This document shows, piece by piece, positions 37,111-47,900 of a DNA stretch of 64,000 nt (its first letter is position 1; every line of letters starts with the position of its first letter). Made by a program: the position numbers and the translations under genes. This stretch comes from Nocardioidaceae bacterium (GTDB lineage Bacteria; Actinomycetota; Actinomycetes; Propionibacteriales; Nocardioidaceae), in the NCBI GenBank assembly GCA_017744365.1, contig JAGIBL010000001.1, forward strand, positions 1,237,416-1,301,415. Direction: 5' to 3'. The notes beneath the pieces were generated by a model, which had not been told where the DNA came from, did not search any database, and was given only the letters and a program-made list of their open reading frames with translations.

Positions 37111-37554
37111 TCAGATCAGAGCCTCAGCCATGGCACCGAGCCGCATCCCGAGCGCAGCAACGACGTCGCGATCAACCGGTTCGGACCCGGGGTCCAGGAG
37201 CGCCAGAAGTGCCTCGCGCACCTCCTGTGCACCGTCGATCTCGGCAGCCTTGGCACCAGCCGTCACCTGGCGGACGAGATCCTCCACCACGGCAGCCGAG
37301 TCGTCGCCGACGCGACCGTCCTCCAGGGAGGTGAGGAACGTCAGCCCGAGGCCGGCGTAGATCTCGTCTCGGTCCTCCCAGCCGTCGAAGCGCTCCAGCC
37401 CGCCGAGCGCGATCCGGCGGACGTCCTCCAAAGCAAGGTCTTGCTGGACGTCGACCAGCTCGAGAAGGTCTCGGAAGTCGGGACCCAAGGACCGCAGGGA
37501 GGCTACGAGCGTCGGGCGCACCAGCAGCCAGAGCTGTGAGACGCCTTCAGTCAT
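37111..37554 (-). CDS. Hypothetical protein, third gene of the toxin-linked cassette
   Basis: The 147-residue acidic helical protein starts at ATG 37554, overlapping the upstream gene by eight bases. No family is recognised. It belongs to the lower-GC block that follows the RHS toxin gene. It could be an immunity protein, an orphan immunity gene for another toxin tip, or unrelated cargo. Confidence 0.65.
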   Translation of the reverse strand: MTEGVSQLWLLVRPTLVASLRSLGPDFRDLLELVDVQQDLALEDVRRIALGGLERFDGWEDRDEIYAGLGLTFLTSLEDGRVGDDSAAVVEDLVRQVTAGAKAAEIDGAQEVREALLALLDPGSEPVDRDVVAALGMRLGAMAEALI

Positions 37555-37912
37555 CCGAACGCGAGGAGAGATGATCGGAGACGTCCGGCGACTCATCCGC
37601 TGACAGAGTCACGAACGCGTCGTTCTCGAGGTAGTAGGCAATCGCGCGAAGGGCGACGTCCGAGGGCGCGTTGGGGTCCTGCTGCGACAGGCTCGCCAAG
37701 ATCTGAGCGAGGTCACCCTTGGTGATGCAGTCGGTCATGCCGAGGTCGGCGGCAGGTGCCGGGACCCGATCGTCGTCGTCGCGCCAGTCATCCTCGTGCG
37801 CGATGAGGACACGCTCCAGACCGCTGACGGGAAGGCCTGAGAAACAGCTGTAGGCGTCGATCGACAGGTCGTCGATGCGAGCGATGACATCGCGCCATGT
37901 CGATGCGATCAT
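37547..37912 (-). CDS. Hypothetical protein, second gene of the toxin-linked cassette
   Basis: The 121-residue acidic protein (WRDVIARIDDLSIDAYSC, DDWRDDDD) starts at ATG 37912 with GGGAG six to seven bases upstream. An alternative ATG at 37951 overlaps the preceding stop (ATGA) and would add 13 residues. No family is recognised. Marked acidity and small size are common in polymorphic-toxin immunity proteins; the role is inferred only from position. Confidence 0.65.
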   Translation of the reverse strand: MIASTWRDVIARIDDLSIDAYSCFSGLPVSGLERVLIAHEDDWRDDDDRVPAPAADLGMTDCITKGDLAQILASLSQQDPNAPSDVALRAIAYYLENDAFVTLSADESPDVSDHLSSRSDD

Positions 37913-37947
37913 CGTTGTCTCCCTGCTGCAAGGTGAGACCTGGGTTC

Positions 37948-38484
37948 TCATCCGATACTCGCAGCGATCGCATCGACGTACTCGCGAATGCCTGAACGCA
38001 GCCGCCGCGCCGAGTCCTCCGTCAGCACCGGAGCCTCGCGCAGGCTGCCGATCAGCGACCGCAGCGCCGGCTCCAATGACTCGGGCTCGGCCGCGAGACC
38101 TGCCTCCACGGCGAAGTCGAGCGAATCACCGACACAGATGCAGCACCAGGTGATTGCTTCCGGGTTTCCTTCAGCGGCCTGAAGCGCGTACAGGAGAGCA
38201 GACTGAAAGTCCACGCGGTACACAGAGAGATCCTCCGGCTCCTCCTCGAGCAGCAGCTCCTCCGAGCCCTCGACCTCGCGGATTAAGGTGGAGACGCCGC
38301 TGCCGACCACCGCGTCGAAGCTCGATTCCAGCAAGCGCACACACACGTCTGTTCGTTCGCGCCCCTTCGGAGAACTGTCAAGTCTCAGGAGGGGTGACTG
38401 CAGCCAGACCAGGATCAGTGCAAGGAAACCCTGCTCCTCAGCCGAGAGTCCGGCTGCTTCTTCCGCCAGACCACGGGAGTTCAC
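37948..38484 (-). CDS. Candidate immunity protein for the RHS deaminase toxin
   Basis: The 178-residue protein is helical and acidic, with a Glu-rich stretch (GSEELLLEEEPEDL, about 90-103) and Cys residues in TWCCICVGDS. GTG 38484 overlaps the toxin stop (GTGA) and has GGAGG four bases upstream, so it would be made right after the toxin. An upstream ATG at 38532 lies inside the toxin gene. Position, coupling and low GC match the immunity gene of polymorphic toxins. No known Imm family is recognised, so the role is inferred from context. Confidence 0.7.
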   Translation of the reverse strand: MNSRGLAEEAAGLSAEEQGFLALILVWLQSPLLRLDSSPKGRERTDVCVRLLESSFDAVVGSGVSTLIREVEGSEELLLEEEPEDLSVYRVDFQSALLYALQAAEGNPEAITWCCICVGDSLDFAVEAGLAAEPESLEPALRSLIGSLREAPVLTEDSARRLRSGIREYVDAIAASIG

Positions 38485-38900
38485 CCCCGCCTCCAGAAGG
38501 CGAGCTGACTCCACTGAACCCCTTGTCGCCAATAGAACTGGGACTGACTGTTCACGAATCTCCCAAGGAATCTGTACCTGGCCAGCGGCCCGGCGAACAA
38601 CGCGCCGTCATCCATGATGTCGTTCGTGCAGATCGGGCACGATGGCCTCGAAACGCCGCCAGCAACCGGCTTCCACTGCTGCGCATCGATATGCGCCAGC
38701 GCGGTCGTCTCCGCATCTCCCGCGATGTTCTCGGCAGGAACTCCACCCAGCTCACCGACCGCTTCCTTCTGCGCGCGAGTCAACCCTCGTGTTCCGCTCG
38801 AAGCGTACACATCCACAAGTTCTCCGTTCGGCTTGCGCGCGCGGACAACGGCCGTGGTGCGCATCTGCATCGCGCGCGGATGGCCAAGGGCGGTGTGAAC
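38481..38900 (-). other. Predicted nucleic-acid deaminase toxin domain
   Basis: The C-terminal 140 residues of the RHS protein read as a deaminase fold. A strand pair TTAVVRARKPNGELVDVYAS is followed by a helix TRAQKEAVGEL. The zinc/proton-shuttle motif GDAETTAL fits (H/C/D)-x-E, and GGVSRPSCPICTND fits the second zinc motif CxxC. The combination and its position after the RHS core match the deaminase families of polymorphic toxins. Asp instead of His as the first ligand is unusual. Activity is not proven. The bases are much lower in GC than the YD region. Confidence 0.7.
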
Positions 38901-41900
38901 TGCGTCGGCATTTGCCTTGAGCTCAGCGGATTCCCGGAGACCTCTGAGGTCCATCTGCCGCCGCGCCCCGCTGGCCCCCAGGTGCAGCGAACCGGCGAGC
39001 ACCGCGCCCGAGACGAACGAGTCCCCGACCTGCTTGAAGTCGATGGTGCCGGTCGTCCCGACCTGGACGATCGAGTCGTAGACCGCGTTCGCCGAACCGC
39101 CGCGGACCATGGTGCCGAGGAGCGTGCTCTTCTCGGCCGCGACGGTCGCCTGTCGGGCGACGGTTCGAAGGCCAACCCCCTCTGCGCCGGCGAGCAACCG
39201 TCCGCCGTAGCGGAGCACCGAGCCACCCGAGCCGCCGAAGAGCCCCGTGACCGCGCCGGCTGCCGCCTCGACCGCCACGCGCCGGAAGCAGGCCGAGTTC
39301 ATCCCGTCGCACTGGCTCGCGCCGGACAGCGCTCCGGCCGCGGCGCCTCCGGCCATCAGGCAGGCCGGGGTCGCGGCCCCCGCGGTGAAGTACATGCAGC
39401 CGCCGGTGACGACCGCACCCGCCACCATCGGCAGGATGATCTCCGCGCCCTGCTTGAGGACCTTCGCCAGCGCCGCGTTCTGCTGCGCGAAGGCAGCCCC
39501 CGCACGCCGGGCGACGTCGATCATGTGGGTGATCTGCTGCTGCGCCCGGCTGATCGCCGCGCTCACCTTGGCCCGGGCCGCGTTGTAGACCGACTGCGCC
39601 ATGCCGTAGGCACTCGAGATGCCGTGTGCGACGCCCGAGATGAAGCCGGTGACCGCGTTCCAGCCCGAGCTGAACGCGTTCCCGATGGGCTGGACGATGT
39701 GGGTGTTCACCCAGCCGATCGGGTCGAAGTCATGACCGTCCGCGTCGAACATCGACAGCGGGTTGTTGCCCGCGTAGGTGTACCGGTTGAGCGTGATCGG
39801 CGTCCGCAGCTGACCGAACACGGTGTCCCGTGCGGTGAACGTGCCGACGTCCGGCAGGTACCAGCGCGCACCCATCCACAGGTCGTGCGTGGTCGCGTCG
39901 GTGTAGTCGCCCTGGAAGCCGAGCGGCGATGCCGTGCCGGTGGTTCCCGCCACCTCGCCGTACGGCTCGTAGACCCGGCTGCCGTTGACGGTCCCGTTCC
40001 CCGAGAACAGCGCGGTCAGGTCGCCGTGCCGGTTCGACCGGATCAGCGACGGCGTGCCGGTGCCGGTCTTCTGGGCCATCGGAGCACCAGAGGGATCGCG
40101 CGAGATCAGCGTCGCGCCGTCGGAGACCGGGTCGATGTTCAGGCCCTCGTAGGCGAAGGCGACGCCACGCCGGCTGGTGACCCGGTCCAGGCTGTCGTAG
40201 GTCAGCGGGATCGGCTGGAACGAGGAACTGGTGACCTTGGTGGTGCGGCCCAGCGCGTCGTACTCGTAGATCGCCTGGGGCACCCCGAGCTGGCTCTGCC
40301 GGTCGAGCGTCCCGCGCGCGTCCCAGCTGAGGGTCTTGATGCCCTGGTTGGTCACCCGGTTCCGTGCGTCGTAGGAGTACACGGTGCCGTTGACCTTGGT
40401 GCGGTTGCCGGCGGCGTCGTACACGTAGGACTTGGTGGTGCTGCCCTTCGTCCAGCTGACGATGCGGTCCGCCAGGTCGTAGCCGTAGGTGTACGCCCCG
40501 GCCGCCGAGTTGCCCGACTGCGTGATCGTCTGGCTGGTCAGGTTGTCGTTCTTGTCGTAGCCGTACGTCGTCGAGGCACTGATCGTGCCGTCGGACTTCT
40601 TCAGCGTGTCCCCGGTGAGCCGGCCCTGCTGGTCCCAGGTGAGCGCCCGTGACGCCCCGCCCGTGTACGACGTCGTCAAGAGCTGGCTCGCGTCGTCGTA
40701 GGTGTTCGTCGCCGTGACGCCGGTGAGCGGGTCCTGGGCCGTCTTCAGGTTCCCGCGCGAGTCCCAGGTGAAGCTGGACGTGCCGGAGGCGTCCGTGCGC
40801 GACAGCATCTGACCGGCGGCGTCGTACTGGTACGACGAGCTGCCGGAAGGACCCGTGGCGCTGGTGAGCAGCCCGCGGTCGTCGAAGGCGAAGTCGATGC
40901 GCGCGGTCGCCGGACCAGCCGAGCTCAGCACCCCGGCCTTGTCGTAGCCGAAGTCGCGCCGCGCGGCCGGGATGGTCGCGTCGGTGCTGGTGCCCGCCTC
41001 GACGACCAGGTTGCCCAGCTCGTCGAAGGTCCGGTTGATCGTGATGCCGTTCGGCTGGGTCTCCTTCACCGGCAGTCCGGCGGCGTCGTACGACGTCGTG
41101 AACGTGCGGTCCGCGGCCGCGGTCTGCCCGCTGGTCGAGGGCTCCACGGTGTCCTCGCGGAGGTTCCACGCGTTGTACGTGTAGGCCGTCACGTTGTCGC
41201 GGCCGTCGGTGAGCCGGGTCTGGTTGCCGGCCACGTCGTACCCGAACCGGGTGATCGCGCTGACCCCGGTGGCCGTCTGCTGGTCGACCCGGGTCAGCCG
41301 CCCGTTGCTGTCGTAGGTGAACCCGATGGTGTTGGCCTCCGGCCGGGTCTCCTTGACGACGTTGCCGTTCCCGTCGAGGTCGAAGCGGGTGCGGGCGAGC
41401 TCGGCACCGGTGCTCGAGATGGCCGCGACCGCCTTCAACCGGCCCGCGTCGTCGAACTGCTGCAGCTGCGCCCGCCCGAGCGGGTCGGTGGTCCGCACCG
41501 CTCGCCCGGCGACGTCACGCTGGATGGTGGTCACCTTGCCGGCCTCGTCAGTGACCGAGACCATCTCGGACGCCGGCGAGTACCCGTAGCGGACCACGTC
41601 GTGCAGCGGGTTCTCCTCGGTCAGCAGGTCGCCGAGGTCGTCGTAGGTGTAGCGCGAGGTGTACCGGTCGACGACTCCCCCGCTGCGCCGGACCACGTCG
41701 GTGCGGGTGCGCACCTGGTTGAGCGCGTCGTAGGTCGCCTCGCGGCGTGCTCCGCGCGGGTCCACGGTGGCGAGGAGGTTGCCGGCGTCGTCGTACTCGT
41801 AGCCGGTCGTCCCGCGCGCCGACTGGCCGGTGAGCAGCGGGTCGGTCTGCCGGGTGACCCGGTTCATCGCGTCGAAGGTGTAGTCGGTGACGAGCCCGCG

Positions 41901-44900
41901 CCGGTCGGTCACCTTGGCCAGGTTGCCGACGTTGTCGTACTCGTACCGCTCGACCGGGACGATCTGCTGGCCGCCGGGCGGCGTGTATCCCGGGTGGGTG
42001 ATGGTGGTCTCGCGCCCGAGCCGGTCGAACGCCGTGGTCGTGGTGCGACCGCGCGGGTCGACCACCTGGGTCGCGTCTCCGAACGTGTTGAAGCCGTACC
42101 CGATCGTCGGCCGGCCGTTGGTTACCGTCCCGGCGACGTTCTCGCTGTCCACCTGCGGCCGCAGCTCGGCGATGCGCCGGTTGAGCTCGTCGTAGCGGTA
42201 GTCGGTGATGTTGCCGACTGGGTCCTTGGTGGTGACCAGGTTGCCGCGGCGGTCGTAGCCGAAGGTGGTGACGAGGTCGTCGGTGCCGTTCACCACGGTG
42301 CGCTTGGTGGGCAGGCCGACCGAGTTGTACACCGTGTCGACCTTCTCGGTGCGCCCGTCCGAGGGCTGGCTCTGCGCCTGGCTGCGCACGTTGCCGACCT
42401 TGTCGTAGGCGTACGTCGTGGTCCGGTTCAGCCCACCGGGGTCGAGCACGGTGGAGGCGAGCCGTCCGGCCGCGTTCCAGTTCTGGATCACGGTCCGCAA
42501 CCCGCTGCCGCTGGTCGTCGAGACGACCTGGCCCGCACCGTCGTAGGCGCGCTGCTCGAGCACGACGTCACGCGTCGTCCCGTCGGGGTCGGCGTAGTCC
42601 TCGAGCGTCTCGGTGACCTGCCGGTCGGCGTCGTCGTAGGCGTACCGGCGAACCCGTCCCTGCGGATCGGTGACCGTGACCCGGCGACCGCCGGCGTCGT
42701 AGCCGTACCGGGCGACCACGATGTCGCGGGCCGCGCCGCCGAGGCCGTCGGTGAACGCCAGCTGGGTGACCTTCGTCGGGCGGCTGTCGGCGTCGTACTC
42801 GGCCTCCAGCGTGTGCTGGTTGGCGTCGATGACCTTGACGACGTTTCCGTCGGCGTCGTAGCGGCGACCGGTCACCTTGCCCTCGGCATCGGTGATGTCG
42901 GTGACGCGGTCGTCGGCGTCGAAGGCGTACGACGTCGTGCGGGTGACGTCTCCCCCGGTGAGGTCGGCCGCGCGCACCTCGGTCACGTTGTCGTTGCGGT
43001 CGTAGGTCGAGGTGGTGCGCAGCCGGTGCGTCGCCCCGGTGACCGCGTTCGTGACCGCCGGTGCGGTCGTGGTGAGCAGGTTCCCCACGACGTCGTAGGT
43101 GTAGGAGGTCGTCGCGGACGTCGGCGGCGTCTGCGACGCATCGGTGACCGTCTCGCTGAGCTTGCGGCCCAGCTCGTCGTAGGTGTAGCTCGTCACCAGC
43201 CCGGTGCTCGACACGGTCTCCTGCAGCGCGCCGTTCCGGTCGTACTCGTGCTGGGTCGTGGCGCCCTCGGCGTCGACCTCGGCCGCCACCAGGCCGGGCG
43301 GCTGGAACCCGCCTCCACTCGCGGGCTTCGTCCCGACCCGGGTGCCGTCCGGCTGCGTGTCACCCGGCGTGTAGGCCCAGGTCTGCGAGGCCCCGGTGGG
43401 CTGGTCGCTGGTTGCCGGTGCCTTCTGCTCGACGAGGTGGGACTGGTCGTCGTACGAGAGCGTGGTGAGGTACCGGTCGTCGGCCCCCGAGCTGGACCGG
43501 CCGTCGCGGACGGTGCTCAGGTTGTCGTGGCTGTCGTACGTCATCCACGTCGTCTCGCCCTCGCCGTTGGTCTGCTGCAGGACGTTGCCGCGCCCGTCGT
43601 ACACGAAGGAACGCACGTGGCCGTTGGCGTCGGTGACCTTCTTCGGGTAGCCGTGCTGGTCGTACCCGTAGGCGGTCGTCCCGCCGCCGGGGGTCTTCAC
43701 CGAGACCACGCGGTGGAACTTGTCGTAGTCGGTCACCGTCTCGTGGCCCAGCGGCGAGGTCGTGACCATCCGGTCGGTGACGTCGTCCAGCTCCTCCGGC
43801 GGCTCGGGGAAGCGGTACTTCGTCTCCTTGCCGAGACCGTCCTTGCGGGAGGTCACCCGGCCCTTGTCGTCGTAGGCCAGCGCCGCGTCGGTGTTGCCCT
43901 CCGGGTTGACGACCTTGGTGATCCGGCGGTCCTCGTTGTCGGCCGGGTCGTGCTCGTAGCGGGTGCAGCTGCCGGTCTCGGCGTTGTCCCGCGGGTCGCA
44001 GGCGGCCTCGAGACGGCCGCCGTCGTCGTAGTAGTACTTCCAGACGAGCGCCGCGGGAACTCCGGCGCCGGTGGTCACCGGATCCGACTTCACCGCGCTG
44101 ACGTGACCATCGCCGTTCCACTCGAAGGTGAGGCTCCGGTTCGTGGTGCGGTCGGTGACCGTGCGCACCTTCGTCGCCAGCGGGTCGGGCCCGTAGTCGA
44201 GATCGAGCCGGCGCCCGTCGACGTCGGTGACCGTCTGCAGCCGCCCGATCTCCCCGACGGTGTCGAAGGCGAACTCGGTGCGGTCCTTGCTGGTGAACAC
44301 GTAGCCGTCGTGCCCGTCGGTGGCCAGGTGGGCGTACTCGCCGGGCGGCGGCAGGAAGGAGCTCAGGTCCTGCGGGTCGCGCATGAAGTACAGGCAGCGT
44401 CCGTCTGGCAGGACCACCGCGACGTTGCCCTGTCCGTCGGCGTGCGAGGACATCTCGTAGTCTGAGGTCCACCCCGTGCCGAACCAGCCCTCGCGGTCGC
44501 TGGAGCTGTTGTAGGTGCGGGTGACCTGGAGCTTCGGCCCCGGCGTCGTGACCGTCAGGTCCTCGCTGGAGGTCACGTAGTTGCCGGGCAGCCCGCCGTT
44601 CGGTGCGTCACCGAGGGCGGCACAGGGGTTCTCGATGTCGAAGGAGAAGCCGGAGAGGGTCAGCGCCTTGTGGTCCAGGCGGTTGTGCACCTTGCCGTCC
44701 GCGCCGAGGAAGAGCGTGGACACCGCCACGACGCCGTACCCGTCCTTCTCGTACGGGATCGTCGCGGAGAGCTGGTCGGCGCTCGTCTGCGCCAGCGGGG
44801 ACTGGAAGTCGGCCGAGACGAACGGCGTCGCGTACACCTGGTACCCGACGACGGTCTCGCCCGGGACGTTGTTGGCCGGCTGCCAGCTCACCTTGATGCC

Positions 44901-47900
44901 CGCGGAGGTGTTCGTCGAGGACATCGTCGGCACCTGGGGGTCCGGCGGGTGCGCGACGATCTCGTTCGGGATGAACTGGTTGCCTCCGGTGCGCAGGACG
45001 TAGGACTGCGCGAGGTTCAGGTTGCCGGTGAAGTCGGTGAGCACCGTGTAGTCGCGGGTCGTGAACGTCTCTCCCGGCTCGATCCGGTCGACGGCCTGGT
45101 CGAACTGCTGCCGAGGCTGGAACACGTACGGCCGGTGCTCGTCCTGCGGCTGCGGCAGCAGGGTGACCATCGGGTTGTAGACCGGCACGTCGGACACGTT
45201 GGTCAGCGAGACCGAGAGGTCGTACGGCGAGAACATCGTGGCCTTGTCGTCCACGTCGACCGTCATCCGCAGGGCGGAGCCGCCCCAGACCTTGATCCGG
45301 TTCGCCTCGTCGGTGGTCGCGTCGAGCTGGACCGGGGTGCCCACCGGCTGCAGCACGCCGGAGTAGTGGGCGTCGAGGGTGTACTCGCCCTCGACGTCGC
45401 CGCGCACGATCCAGTGCACGCTGCGCGACTGGCCGCCCGGGACGTCGTCCATCGGCTGCGCCAGCGTCTGCGGGTTCGGGCCGGACATGTCGGCCAGCGA
45501 GAGCCCGGACGGGAGGTCCAGGGTCGCGGTGCCGTCCTCGAAGGTGAACGCCTCGTCGCTGAGGTTGGTCACCATCAGCTGGACGTCGAACATCTCCTTG
45601 AGCCACTTCGCCTGCCCGGGGATGACGATCCAGAGGATCCGGTCGCCACCGGGGTAGGCGACCACGTAGCCGCCACCCGAGTACGGCACCGCGATCCACC
45701 CCGAGCCGCCCGAGCAGTCCGCGCCGTTGCAGGTCGGGTTGACGAAGCTGTGCCCGGTCGAGACGCCGGAGACGCTGACGGTGGTGTCCTCGAAGGACAG
45801 GTTGATCTCGAACTGGAAGATGTTCTGGTTGCCCGGCGCCTCCGGGTCGATGCCCAGGTCGATCGCCTCGTCCGGCGTGAGGCGCTTGGTGGTCAGCTCG
45901 GAGGCACCGACCTCCCCGCGCTCGAGGGCGAGGCTGGCGAAGCCGGCACCGCCGGAGACGGTGATCGACGTCGTCGCCGGCCGGTAGCCCGGTGCCGCCA
46001 CGTACGCCGTGACGGTGCCGTCGGGCAGCCCGTCGATCCGGTACGAGCCCGGGTCGGTCGGGATCGCCCGGTAGGTGGCGTTGCCCGAATCCTTGACCAC
46101 GACGGTCGCGCCGACGAGCGGCTGCCCGTCGCTGGTGACCGCCACGACCGCGCCGCCGCCGGCAGGCAGCGTCACCGTCACCGGGACCTGGCTGCTCGAG
46201 GTGCGGCCGTGGCCCGCCACGGTGAGCGTGGCCACGTAGTCGCCCGGCGCGGCATAGGTGTGCTGCGCGACCGCGTTGGCCGACGGCGCCGACTGGTGCC
46301 CGTCGCCGAAGTTCCAGGTGTAGCTCTGGATCAGCGGCGAGCCCGGCAGCGAGGCCGACCCGTCCAGCTGGGCGGGGCGGTTGACCTCGACCACGACCGG
46401 GTCGCCGGCGTTGGCCTGGAACAGCGCATCGTTCCTGGCCACGTCGATCTTCAGCGTCGCGTTCGGCGCGGGGTCGGCCTTGCCGTCGCTGACGTGCAGC
46501 ACCGCCACGCAGCTGTGGCACTCGAGGTAGGTGTGCGTGACGGTCGTGCCACCGGCCGGCAGCGGCTGTGGCTGGGTTCGCGGCGAACCGTCGCCGTAGT
46601 CGATGGTCCAGGTCAGGTCGTCGCCGTCGACGTCGGTCGCCGCGATGTCGAACGTGACGTCGAGAGCCTCGACACCCGAGGTCACGTCGGCGGAGAGCAC
46701 CGGGACCGGCGGGTTGTCGGAGACCAGGGACGCCGTGCCGGTCGCCGCTCCGAGCGAGCCGTGCACGGTGTAGTCGCCGGCGGCGCCCACGGTGCAGCGG
46801 GCACCCGAGCAGCTCCCGGACGGGGAGATGGTGAAGGTCGCGTTGCCGGTCACGTCACCGCGGCTGTTGTCCCACGCGTCCCGGCCGTCGGCCTGGTAGT
46901 CCTGACCGCCGCCGGGGGTCACCGCCTTGGAGGCCGGCGTGAGTGCCAGGTGGTCCAGCGGTCCCGGGACGACGTGCTGCTGCTGGGTCCGGGGGCCCAC
47001 GCCCGTCGACGGCAGCGCCGAGACCGCGAGGAACGGGTCGCCGGCCTTGGTGTCGCGGTACCGGAAGGTGGTGGTCGACGCGCCGGCCGGGATGGTCACC
47101 TGGGTGATCTGGGTCCCCGAGCCGTCCAGGAAGCGCCCCGAGACCGCTGAGCTCTGCAGCGTGACGACGAGACCGCCGGCGCCGGCCACGACCGGTCCGT
47201 CCCGGTTCTCCAGGCGGACGGTGTACGGCGAGCTCGTCACGCCGGCGGTGAGCTGCTGCGCCTGCCCCACGAAGAACAGCTGCCGGCTCGGCGTCACCGT
47301 GTGCGCCACCGGCGTGGCCGAGGCGGAGAAGTAGTAGCCGTCGCCGCCGTAGCTCGCCCCGATCTGGTGACTGCCCACGGTGAGGAGCTGGGTGACCAGC
47401 CTGGCCTGGCCGTTGCCGTCGATGGTGACCGTACCGACGCTCTGCCCGTTGTCGGTGAAGGTCACGTAGCCGGTTGGCGCCGGGCTGGTGCCCCCGGCGA
47501 CGGTGGCGGTGAAGGTGACCTGCTCGCCGAAGGCGGTGCCGCCGGGCTGGCTCGAGGTCAGCGTGATCGTCGAGGCGAGACCGGGGTTGACCTGCTGGGA
47601 GACGACCGGCGAGGAGCCGCCGAGGAAGTTGTCGTCACCGGAGTACTCCGCGCGCATCTGGTGCGCACCCTGGGTGAGCGTCGACGTGGAGATCTTCGCC
47701 TCGCCGTTGGCGTCGAGGGTCCGGGTGCCGAGGGCGGTCGTCCCGTCGTACAGGGTGACCGAGCCGGTCGGCGTGCCCGCGTACGGCGCGTCCGGGACGA
47801 TCCGGAAGGTGACCTGGGTGCCGAGCACGGAGGGGTTCGGGGTGGGCACCACGAACGTGTACGGCGCCGCCTTGCCGAGGGTCAGCGACTTCGTACCCGT

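Noticed and set aside
38154-40652. Open frame on the plus strand over the toxin tip and candidate immunity genes
   Set aside because: The amino-acid composition is shadow-like and the minus-strand genes have ribosome binding sites, overlaps and domain motifs.
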